DNA of 64,000 nucleotides. It comes from DATMFV01 sp035555975 (lineage in GTDB: Bacteria > Verrucomicrobiota > Verrucomicrobiia > Chthoniobacterales > Chthoniobacteraceae). The position numbers and the translations under genes are program-made. Under the pieces are notes generated by a model that did no database searches, was not told the origin of the DNA, and was given only the letters and a program-made list of their open reading frames with translations. The first letter of the stretch is position 1. Each line of letters starts with the position of its first letter. The DNA lies in NCBI GenBank assembly GCA_035555975.1, contig DATMFV010000135.1, forward strand, positions 6,568 to 70,567. Reading direction: 5' to 3'. Below are positions 40,517-47,350 of the stretch, in pieces.

Positions 40517-41470
40517 ATGAAAAAGACCCTGCTCCGAACCACCGTCTCCCTCCTCGCCACGGCGGCGCTGACGCTGCCCGCAGCCGCCAATACGCTGCTC
40601 GTCAACTGGGGAGGCAACTATTTTGTTGGAGAATCCGCCACCGACCTGAACATCCTGACCAACTACGGGACGCAGGAACCGATCTCGGGCGGCTTTCTTC
40701 TCCCCTACAGTACCGTCTCCACGATGTCGCCCGACAAACACGCCCGATATGATGCCGACGGCACTTCCGCCACCTTCTACGGAGCCGTCCAGATTACCAG
40801 CCAAAGCGGCACCACCACCGATGCGCAGGTGCGCATCCTGCGCAACAACGACCAGAACCGCATCCACATCAATACCGCTGTCGGGAACGCCTCCAATCAC
40901 ACCTTCACGCGGGGGCTTTTCTTCTGGAAGAAGGAAGATTTCCTCAATGGTTTTGCAGATCAGCCCAACCTTTCGCTGGCTGATTTTCAGAAGCTGACCC
41001 TCAACACCGCCAACGCCCGCAGCAATCAAAATACCGCCATCCGTTTTGCCGTCCTGAGCGACGGCGTCTGGTATCTCTCGCAAACCCAGCAAACCGGCAC
41101 CTACTTCAACAGCGCGCCGGGTGAATTTCTTCTCGCCGTCCCGGTGGAGGAGAACTGGGGCATCTGGAACCCGGCCACCTCCCCGCTCGACCTGCCGCCC
41201 ACGACGTTTGACAAGCCCGGCTCCGAGTTGGACAACATCACCGCCATCGGCTTCTACTTCGATGGCACCTACACCGGGAGCAACTCGGCTTCGTTTGATT
41301 TCCAGAGCTTCTCAGTGACCGTCATCCCCGAACCCGGCGCCGCCGCCCTCCTCGGCCTCCCTGTGCTATTGCTCGCGGCCTCCCGCTTCAAACGCCGCAG
41401 GCAGGCGCTGCCGCCCCTGCCCTCGCCCTCGCCCTCGCAACAGGCCGGAGCTTTCCCAGGAGTCCATTGA
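40517..41470 (+). CDS. PEP-CTERM secreted protein (cassette C)
   Basis: A 317-residue protein with a signal peptide MKKTLLRTTVSLLATAALTLPAAANT. The body is typical of small PEP-CTERM proteins (LLVNWGGNYFVGES, AVQITSQSGTTTDAQVRI, LDNITAIGFYFDGTYTGSNSASFDFQSFSVTVI). The tail is VIPEPGAAALLGLPVLLLAASRFKRRRQ. After the Arg cluster it carries about 20 extra residues rich in Pro and Ser, which is longer than normal and could interfere with standard recognition. The start is well placed 31 bases after the DUF4838 gene. Confidence 0.9.
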   Translation: MKKTLLRTTVSLLATAALTLPAAANTLLVNWGGNYFVGESATDLNILTNYGTQEPISGGFLLPYSTVSTMSPDKHARYDADGTSATFYGAVQITSQSGTTTDAQVRILRNNDQNRIHINTAVGNASNHTFTRGLFFWKKEDFLNGFADQPNLSLADFQKLTLNTANARSNQNTAIRFAVLSDGVWYLSQTQQTGTYFNSAPGEFLLAVPVEENWGIWNPATSPLDLPPTTFDKPGSELDNITAIGFYFDGTYTGSNSASFDFQSFSVTVIPEPGAAALLGLPVLLLAASRFKRRRQALPPLPSPSPSQQAGAFPGVH

Positions 41471-41510
41471 CTTTACGGGCGTTTCGGAGAGACAACAGAG
41501 GCTGCTTCCC

Positions 41511-41921
41511 ATGCCTATCTCCTACGACGACCGCCGCACCATCACCACCGCCGAGTTCATCGACCTGATGAAGCGTTCCACCCTCGCCGAACGCCGACCG
41601 ATTGAGGATACCGAAGCGATGGGCGAGATGATCGCCAATACCAACCTGCTTTGCACCGCGTGGGACGGGGAAAAGCTGGTCGGCATCGCCCGTTCGCTGA
41701 CTGATTTTGCCTACTCGTGCTACCTGGCGGATCTCGCCATCGACGCCGCCTACCAGCGCCGTGGCATCGGCCGGGAACTGATCCGCCGCACCCAAGCCCG
41801 CCTCGGGCCCTACACCAAGATCATCCTCCTCGCCGCGCCGAAAGCGGTCGGCTACTACGGAAAAATCGGCTTCGACCCCCACCCCTCCGCCTGGACCCTG
41901 CCGCGCGACCGGTCGGTTTAA
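41511..41921 (+). CDS. GNAT family N-acetyltransferase
   Basis: A 136-residue acetyltransferase with the GNAT core: FIDLMKRSTLAERRPI, then LVGIARSLTDFAYSCYLADLAIDAAYQRRGIGRELIRRTQARLG, where QRRGIGREL is the acetyl-CoA pyrophosphate loop (motif A), and ILLAAPKAVGYYGKIGFDPHPSAWTLPR (motif B). It is of the size of small single-domain GNATs. The substrate is unknown. Confidence 0.9.
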   Translation: MPISYDDRRTITTAEFIDLMKRSTLAERRPIEDTEAMGEMIANTNLLCTAWDGEKLVGIARSLTDFAYSCYLADLAIDAAYQRRGIGRELIRRTQARLGPYTKIILLAAPKAVGYYGKIGFDPHPSAWTLPRDRSV

Positions 41922-42029
41922 AAACACGAAAGGGCGGCGGCCCCCGGCATGGGACTCCGCTCCACGCCCGCCACCCGCCCGTCCGGAAAGACGGGTGTCA
42001 AGCTTCCCCTCACCAACGCCAAACCGCTG

Positions 42030-42254
42030 CTATGTTGTCGCAGGGTGATGGGAGCGGCTGGCGCAGGAGGCGCAGCAGTAGACCTTCCCCTCCTCCTCCA
42101 CGCCATGCCCGATCACCCGGCAGCCACAATGCGCGCACTTCGGGGCAAGGGCCTGAATGGCGCACTCAAAGCTGTCAAAAACGTGGGATTCCCCCTGGAT
42201 GGAGATTTCCAGCGGTTTGTCGTATTCGTTGCCGCAGACTTCACATTGCATCAT
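42030..42254 (-). CDS. Small Cys-rich prokaryotic metallothionein-like protein
   Basis: A 74-residue protein, MMQCEVCGNEYDKPLEISI, with CxxC (residues 4-7), a SFECAI stretch, CAHCGCRV and a C-terminal CCASCASRSHH. That makes nine or ten Cys with several His, arranged as zinc-binding knuckles. The layout (CEVCGN.YDK, HVFDSFECAIQALAPKC, CRVIGHGVE..GKVYCCA) matches a widespread family of small metallothionein-like proteins in bacteria. A zinc or cadmium binding role is likely. Either of two adjacent ATGs (42254, 42251) can be the start. It is overlapped by longer spurious frames. Confidence 0.8.
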   Translation of the reverse strand: MMQCEVCGNEYDKPLEISIQGESHVFDSFECAIQALAPKCAHCGCRVIGHGVEEEGKVYCCASCASRSHHPATT

Positions 42255-42357
42255 GCCCGTAATATCGTGAGCGCCACGCCCGCCGGTCCTGCCGGAATGG
42301 CTTTTCCTATGCCCGCCACCCGCTGGGGAAATGCCCGCGCCTTGCGGTGAAACGGAA

Positions 42358-42585
42358 TCACCGGGTTTCCGGTAACGGTCCCTCTTTTTTCGTCGGCCCG
42401 GCGAGAAAGTCCACGGCAAGCGTTGCCATCGTGCGGGCGCTGACGACCAACGCGCTGTCATCGACAAAAAAACCGGGGTTATGATTAGGGGCTGCTTTCG
42501 CCGGGTCTTGATCAAGCGGTGTAATCCCAAGGAAAACGTAGAGGCCGGACCATCCGCTTGCTTGCGCTACTCCTGAAAGTGGCAT
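42358..42585 (-). pseudogene. C-terminal stump of an M20 amidohydrolase
   Basis: The 75 codons end with a complete amidohydrolase C-terminus: LYVFLGITPLDQDPAKAAPNHNPGFFVDDSALVVSARTMATLAVDFLAG. The words ITPLDQDPAKAAPNHNP and VDDSAL are those found around the last zinc His of M20 amidohydrolases. The ~300 residues that should precede them are missing; similarity stops near 42548. The first ~12 codons (MPLSGVAQASGW) are unrelated. The cut end faces the DUF262 region, which fits loss by insertion or deletion at that boundary. Confidence 0.8.
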
Positions 42586-42677
42586 CCCACACCCCCCTGC
42601 GAGAGACGTGGGTTATTTGGTGAGAACCTGATTGAACCAGAGGATAGCCGCTTCTCCCTCTTTCTGCACAATCTCAC

Positions 42678-44831
42678 TTACCGTACGACTGTGGCGGATG
42701 CCGTTTCGTAATTCAGCCAGTTGATCGAATTTGGTGCCAAGCGACTCCTTTGTGCCAAAACGTGATTAAACAGAGGCCATGACATCCTGCCGACAATGGT
42801 GGCCTGCAACTCTCGAAGATCGAAATATTCCAATTTTCCGACCAATGTTTGAAATCTTTCAACGTCAAGAGATGCGTTCTTTTTAGTAGCCCGGGCTATC
42901 CGTTCGTCTACCTTTTGCAGAACGTGTAAAGGAATCTGCGACAACTCGGTACCGACGACCCTCTCGATCATTGCGCGCAGGGCGAGCTCAACCTTCTCGG
43001 TTGCCGCATCCAAATCGCGGAACTGAGGCGACAGGTCAAGACGTTCTTTGATCAGGAGGTTCTCAATCGCCTCTTGCAGAGTACGTTGGCGCTCCGCGAT
43101 GAAGCACTCAAAATCTTCAGGACCGAACTCGGGTCTGAGCAGGATGTCGAACGCTGCGGGAGAGATAAAGTGTGATTCGAGAATGCTGCGCACCGTGGCT
43201 TCACCGCTCTGCGTGATCAACTCAGGCAAGTATTCATAAGGGAGACGTGCCCTGATGATGTGTCGGTTGGTGTTGGCGGTAAGCGGCGTGCGGTTAAGGA
43301 TCGAGTTACCGAGGGCATCGTTGATATTATCCTTGCACCACGAAGCAGGAACAATGTGATGGTCATCAAGGTCGCCATATTGGGGAACATCGCCGGTCAT
43401 CCAATCCCGAGCCCCTTGAAGGATCAAAAGGTTGAAGATGCCGTTGTAAACGGAAGTACCCCGCTTGATTTCCTTCCGCAATTCGAGATTGCGGAAGCGT
43501 TGTGCAAACTCTGCAATCAAGGCAGGCTCTGAAATATCGTTATGGAACCATTCTTTTACATCCAGAAAATCGCGAGCACTAGTAGACTCGACTGAGCCTG
43601 AATAACGGTTATTAAAGACGGATGCCCAATACCAGTGCCGGAGTTTCCTGCGAGCGTCCAGTTGCCTTACTGCCGGGAGTGTTTTGCTGTGAGCACGCAG
43701 CGCCGCAAAGACGGGCAGAATGGAAACATATGGGAGAAAGTTCGGGTTGACAGCCCCATACTCTTGAGGGTGGCTCAAGACTTTAAGTGCACTATCCAAC
43801 GCATCGACAGCAATATTCCACCGCGATTCAAACTCACTAATATCGGAAATGAGAATTTCTTTGCGTCGCGTGCCGTCTGGGTCGCGGACCGGCTTCTCTT
43901 GCCCTGGTAATAAGAAATAAAGATACCTCGGCGAGCAATAACCCTGCCGGAGAATACTCATTACCTGAAGAATATAGACGTTCATTTTCTCGGTTTCGAC
44001 CGCCTCAAGCCGTGGGGCTGCTTCTCGCCACATTTGTTTGAGTTGAAGTCCTTTTGGCTTCAGCAAGGCATTGATGAGGTCGAATACATCGAGACGGATG
44101 CCACGGCTATTGATTTGCGTAAAAATATCACAAACCTTATCCACTTTAAGGTCTTTATCGAGCTCGATATATGAGATCTGGTACTGACCGGTGATGCCCT
44201 GAAGCAGCTCACCAAAAGCCCTGGCATTAGAGCAGTGGTTTTGTGCGAGCTGGGCCTCCTCCCCTCCTGCAGCTTCGGCTTTCGCCTTCCAAAACGCCTC
44301 GTAACGCTGAACCCAGTTCGGCAACTCCCACCCGGTCGCTCCAATAATGGAGAAAGGAAATAAATGATTGGCAAACTGTGCTTCCTGATCGGAAAGAACG
44401 TTGACCCATCGACGAGTTAGCCTTTCGTAGCCGAATGCCTCGTCGTATTCTTCCTTCATGAATTTATCCACATGCACGAAATAGAAGAATCGGCTTGTTC
44501 GATTGGGAAGTGGCACGTCGGGCGACAGGAACGCGTAGTATATCGCTGTAAGACGTTGTTGTCCATCAAGGACAATATATTCCGGCTTCCCGACACCCTC
44601 GTAACCATAAATAGACTCGCATGACAAAGCTTCAAAGTTCTCCGTCTTACCCTTCCACAGCAAGAGACTCCCGATGTAGTAATCAAGAAAGATTGAGCGC
44701 ATTAACTCCCGGATATCCCAAGGCTTCCATTCGAATTCCCGTTGGAAATCCGGTATAACGAAACGTCCTTCGCGGAGGTAGTTTACAAGAGTGTTAAGAC
44801 TAAGGTGATCGGGCCTTTGAGCGCCTTTCAT
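42678..44831 (-). CDS. DUF262 and HNH-type nuclease protein (GmrSD-like defence protein)
   Basis: A 717-residue protein. The DUF262 (GmrS-like) N-terminus has REGRFVIPDFQREFEWKPWDIREL and, at residues 89-94, the DGQQRL motif used for nucleotide binding and hydrolysis, followed by QINSRGIRLDVFDL (about 240-252). Further on, GDLDDHHIVPASWCKD at ~487-501 and NSILNRTPLTANTNRHI form an HNH-like metal nuclease motif, as in the DUF1524 half of GmrD. GmrSD-type enzymes restrict modified phage DNA, and several DUF262 proteins act in phage defence. The gene is lower in GC than its surroundings and lies next to a decayed hsdM. The start at ATG 44831 is well placed before MKGAQRPDHLSL. Confidence 0.88.
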   Translation of the reverse strand: MKGAQRPDHLSLNTLVNYLREGRFVIPDFQREFEWKPWDIRELMRSIFLDYYIGSLLLWKGKTENFEALSCESIYGYEGVGKPEYIVLDGQQRLTAIYYAFLSPDVPLPNRTSRFFYFVHVDKFMKEEYDEAFGYERLTRRWVNVLSDQEAQFANHLFPFSIIGATGWELPNWVQRYEAFWKAKAEAAGGEEAQLAQNHCSNARAFGELLQGITGQYQISYIELDKDLKVDKVCDIFTQINSRGIRLDVFDLINALLKPKGLQLKQMWREAAPRLEAVETEKMNVYILQVMSILRQGYCSPRYLYFLLPGQEKPVRDPDGTRRKEILISDISEFESRWNIAVDALDSALKVLSHPQEYGAVNPNFLPYVSILPVFAALRAHSKTLPAVRQLDARRKLRHWYWASVFNNRYSGSVESTSARDFLDVKEWFHNDISEPALIAEFAQRFRNLELRKEIKRGTSVYNGIFNLLILQGARDWMTGDVPQYGDLDDHHIVPASWCKDNINDALGNSILNRTPLTANTNRHIIRARLPYEYLPELITQSGEATVRSILESHFISPAAFDILLRPEFGPEDFECFIAERQRTLQEAIENLLIKERLDLSPQFRDLDAATEKVELALRAMIERVVGTELSQIPLHVLQKVDERIARATKKNASLDVERFQTLVGKLEYFDLRELQATIVGRMSWPLFNHVLAQRSRLAPNSINWLNYETASATVVR

Positions 44832-44879
44832 ATGAACAGTCCTTTCTTCATAAATAGAGTCGATAGGCGGGCATCCACC

Positions 44880-45320
44880 TCAGCGGCATCGTGCTTCAAT
44901 GGTATAGCTAAAAAATGTTGCACAAATAGCGCAGCAGTCTATCCGATAGACGCCTTTGTTGGTCCAGTGCGCATCGCTCATTACATCATAAAGCGTATGC
45001 GGGTTCGCTTGCCCAATGCCCCAAGAGGCAGCTTCGAACGTCTGTTCAACGTTTACTACGACTTCCCGGACGTCGCGAAAATGGCGACTCTCGGCCCTTC
45101 GAAAGCGGCAGTTCTCCAGAAAAAGTGCTGATTCCCGATCTTTATCGAACTCCTTCAGCGCGGCCCCATGCTGTTCGTAATGAACATCGGAGGGGCGTTT
45201 CGAGAACGGGAGCGAAAAGGGGTATAATTTACAATCTGCAGTACGGAGCGGCTTCTTGAGAAACCACGCGGTTTCCCAAAAATGAGATTCGAGTTGTTGC
45301 TGGGTGAGTCTTTGCATCAC
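44880..45320 (-). pseudogene. Decayed N-terminal fragment of a type I restriction-modification methylase (hsdM)
   Basis: The 146 codons keep a recognisable HsdM N-terminal helical domain: LTQQQLESHFWETAWFLKKPL, FSLPFSKRPSDVHYEQHGAALKEFD, SRHFRDVREVVVNVEQTFEAA and IGQANPHTLYDVMSDAHWTNK. Many positions that are normally conserved (the LLF.KR.SD helix, the RGxI.A.DYK segment) are altered. The match ends after TNKG, where the sequence shifts into unrelated residues. The SAM-binding methylase domain, hsdS and hsdR are all missing. It is a relic and not a functional gene. Confidence 0.75.
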
Positions 45321-45643
45321 AAGGTGTCGCGGTCTGCGCCAAATCGCGCGAGGTTAAGGCGGACCTGGGATGTAAAGCGAGCGTTTTTAAGGAACCCTTG
45401 GAGATAACCTCGCCCCCCTCACCTCTCCGTTCATGTTGACCATTCATTCCAAGTCAAGCGGTCACAGCAGAAAAGACCGATAACTACTCATGGATCGAAA
45501 AAAGAAAATGTGTGACAGTCATGTGTGACACTTTCTCTTTTTCGGTCATTTTTGAGGCGATCCCTCAAGAGTTGGGGGAGATCGGCAAACCTACGTTCTC
45601 CCTCGTGCAGCAATGCAAAAAGAGTCCAGAGGCGTGGAGGGGG
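45321..45643. other. Non-coding stretch between hsdM relic and tRNA-Ser
   Basis: About 320 bases without a supportable gene. It holds the repeat structure at 45496-45544 and otherwise AT-richer sequence of the island. I see no integrase fragment and no copy of the tRNA 3' end here. Confidence 0.5.
45496..45544. repeat. REP-like imperfect palindrome with internal direct repeats
   Basis: ATGTGTGACA occurs twice in direct order, at 45508-45517 and 45521-45530, and the flanks CGAAAAAAGAAAA (45496-45508) and CTTTCTCTTTTTCG (45531-45544) are roughly complementary. The whole can fold into an imperfect hairpin. It could be a terminator for the hsdM-relic direction or a REP-type element. Confidence 0.45.
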
Positions 45644-45735
45644 TGGCGGAAGGGGCGGGATTCGAACCCGCGGTGAGGTTTCCCCCACGTTCGATTTCGA
45701 GTCGAGTGCCTTAAACCGGACTCAGCCACCCTTCC
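45644..45735 (-). tRNA. tRNA-Ser (anticodon CGA), with encoded CCA
   Basis: On the minus strand the 92-base gene starts GGAAGGG and ends CCCTTCC-G-CCA, a perfect 7-bp acceptor stem. The D arm contains TGGCTGAGTCCGGTTTAAGGCA; the anticodon loop CTCGAAA gives CGA; a long variable arm (CGTGGGGGAAACCTCACCG) is typical of serine tRNAs; the T arm GCGGGTTCGAATCCCGC is perfect. It reads UCG codons. The anticodon stem has one weak outer pair. Its 3' end faces the lower-GC defence segment. Confidence 0.96.
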
Positions 45736-45780
45736 GTTTGGTGGAACTGCCGGTATGGTGGCCGGTAGTTTGAAGGCGAG

Positions 45781-45809
45781 ACGATAGGCGCGGAGTGGTT
45801 GGGAGGCAA
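45781..45809 (-). promoter_or_regulatory. Candidate promoter of tRNA-Ser
   Basis: On the minus strand TTGCCT (45809-45804) and TATCGT (45786-45781) are separated by 17 bases, about 45 bases upstream of the tRNA 5' end. Confidence 0.4.
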
Positions 45810-45997
45810 TGAAAATCTTTGAGTTTTTTGGGGAATCGGTCGTTTGACGTTTCTTTGGGTGTTGGAGGGGGCGATTCGCGATTGCTCAGGGCCGGAAAAA
45901 GGCTCAACATCGTTGTTTCTTCGCAGGAAAAGGAGGGTCGGACGGCTCGGTTTTTTGTTCCGATTCCGGCTCCCGCGAAAAATGGAGGAAACTTGAC

Positions 45998-46357
45998 ATG
46001 ATGCAAACCAAACGTGTCTATGACCCGGCTTCAGACGAGGATGGAAGCCGGTTTCTGGTCGAACGGCTCTGGCCGCGCGGTGTGAAAAAGGAAGCGCTGG
46101 CGATGGAGGCGTGGTGCAAGGAGGCGGGACCGAGTACCGAACTGCGCAAATGGTTCAACCATGATCCCGAAAAATGGGCTGAGTTCCAGCGCCGATACCG
46201 GGCGGAACTCAATGAACGACCCGAGGCGTGGCAGCCGATCCTCGACGCTGCGAAAAAAGGAACGGTCACGCTCCTCTACAGTTCGCACGATACCGAACAC
46301 AACAATGCCAAGGCGCTGGAAAGCTACCTCAAAAAACGGCTGGCCTCAAAAAAGTAA
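45998..46357 (+). CDS. DUF488 family protein
   Basis: A 119-residue protein with the DUF488 (YeaO-type) pattern: VKRVYDPASDEDGSRFLVERLWPRGVKKE near the N-terminus (the RxLWPRG motif), AWCKEAGPSTELRKWFNHDPEKWAEFQRRYRAEL in the middle and GTVTLLYSSHDTEHNNAKALESYL at the end. The function is unknown. The start is MMQTK; the second ATG is equally possible. It stands alone with GGAGGAAAC upstream. Confidence 0.93.
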   Translation: MMQTKRVYDPASDEDGSRFLVERLWPRGVKKEALAMEAWCKEAGPSTELRKWFNHDPEKWAEFQRRYRAELNERPEAWQPILDAAKKGTVTLLYSSHDTEHNNAKALESYLKKRLASKK

Positions 46358-46367
46358 CCCCGATGTG

Positions 46368-47129
46368 TCAAAACTCCAGCGTCACCGCAAACGGCTTGCG
46401 TACCCTTGCCTCGCTGGCCAGCGTTGTCCTCTTTTGAGTCGTGGCTGTCGTCGTTTCCGTCTCCGCACCTTTTTGGCTTTCCAAGCGGGCCATGGCCGAC
46501 GACCGGGTGGCCGATTTTTCCGTCGCCGCCAGGTTTGCCTTCGAGCGGGCCGTCGTACGAACCCATTTGCGGGTCGGTTGCGGCGTGATGTAAACCTTCG
46601 TCCCGACGGGGATCTGCTTGTAAAGCTCGACCACGTCGCGCGAACGCATCCGGATGCAACCGTAGCTCACCGGCCTGCCGATGTTCCGTTCCTCCGGGGT
46701 GCCGTGAATGTAGATACCGCGCTGGAATGCACGGCGATTTTGCGGTTCCAGCCCTTCGAGCCGGAGGATGCGCGTGACGATCGGGTCGCGGCCCGGCGCG
46801 TTGGGAGCGAGCACTTCGCCGGTAAACCGACGCCCTTTGAGCACCGCCCCGAGCGGCAGGTTGTCCCCCACCTTGGAGCAGATGCTGAACGCGCCGAGCG
46901 GCGTCTTGTAACTGCGCGGGGCGTCGCCCAGGCCGAAACGCGAGGTCGAAATCGGGTACGACGCGACCGCCGTTCCATTGTACAAAACCTTGAGCCGCTG
47001 TTCGGCCACGCTGATCAAAACCTCCGCCACCCCGCCACCGGGCGCCGCGAAAAGAGAAGGAGCCATGCCAAACGAAGAGGCACCGATCACGATGGCCACC
47101 AAACGGGAAACAACTGGGCGGAAAGTCAT
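46368..47129 (-). CDS. Secreted L,D-transpeptidase (YkuD domain)
   Basis: A 253-residue protein with a signal peptide (MTFRPVVSRLVAIVIGASSFGMAPSLFA). The YkuD catalytic domain lies at about residues 35-180: EVLISVAEQRLKVLYNG, PLGAFSICSK, and the active-site motif IHGTPEERNIGRPVSYGCIRMRSRD (catalytic Cys in YGCIRM, His in IHGT). It makes 3-3 cross-links in peptidoglycan or attaches proteins to it. A basic, Thr/Ala-rich tail of ~65 residues follows the domain and has no recognised fold. Convergent with DUF488. Confidence 0.93.
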   Translation of the reverse strand: MTFRPVVSRLVAIVIGASSFGMAPSLFAAPGGGVAEVLISVAEQRLKVLYNGTAVASYPISTSRFGLGDAPRSYKTPLGAFSICSKVGDNLPLGAVLKGRRFTGEVLAPNAPGRDPIVTRILRLEGLEPQNRRAFQRGIYIHGTPEERNIGRPVSYGCIRMRSRDVVELYKQIPVGTKVYITPQPTRKWVRTTARSKANLAATEKSATRSSAMARLESQKGAETETTTATTQKRTTLASEARVRKPFAVTLEF

Positions 47130-47350
47130 GCGCAGCCGTTTTTAACCACAAACCGTTGAGGGAGTGAAGCGTAAAACGAAGGCCGCCCCCGGAAATCGCC
47201 CGAGAAGCCCCCGGCGCTTTTTCCCGTAAAAAGCGGCTCCCGCTGATGAAACCGGGTTGATTCTTCCGCTTCGGCCCACGATACTCCCCAACCTCCCCCT
47301 CCGGCCCGCTCCCCGGGAGCCAAAAACAAGCCTTTCTTCAACGTTGCCAC
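47130..47350. other. Divergent promoter region, L,D-transpeptidase / ABC importer
   Basis: A 221-base gap with no gene. It contains a perfect short dyad, CGCTTTTT (47215-47222) with AAAAAGCG (47228-47235), around CCCGT; otherwise I see no supportable site. Confidence 0.35.

Larger units (their letters stand above)
42548..45643. mobile_element. Putative defence island between the amidohydrolase stump and tRNA-Ser
   Basis: From about 42.6 kb to the tRNA-Ser 3' end the base composition is clearly lower in GC than the flanks, and the codon use differs. The segment carries a DUF262/HNH gene and a decayed hsdM fragment, and its left edge cuts an amidohydrolase. The 3' end of tRNA-Ser faces the island, the usual integration geometry. 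No integrase and no repeat of the tRNA 3' end were found, so this would be a remnant. Confidence 0.5.

Noticed and set aside
41966..42323. A 13-base direct repeat GCCCGCCACCCGC on both sides of the metallothionein-like gene
   Set aside because: The word is simple, C-rich and could recur by chance at this base composition; there is no target or inverted structure with it.
42258..42530. Upstream extension of the metallothionein-like frame (about 90 extra codons)
   Set aside because: The extension is Arg/Ser-rich, overlaps the amidohydrolase stump and has no family match; the family starts at MMQCEVC.
42548..45735. Direct repeats (att sites) flanking the defence segment
   Set aside because: I compared the tRNA 3' end with the region 42.5-42.7 kb and found no copy.
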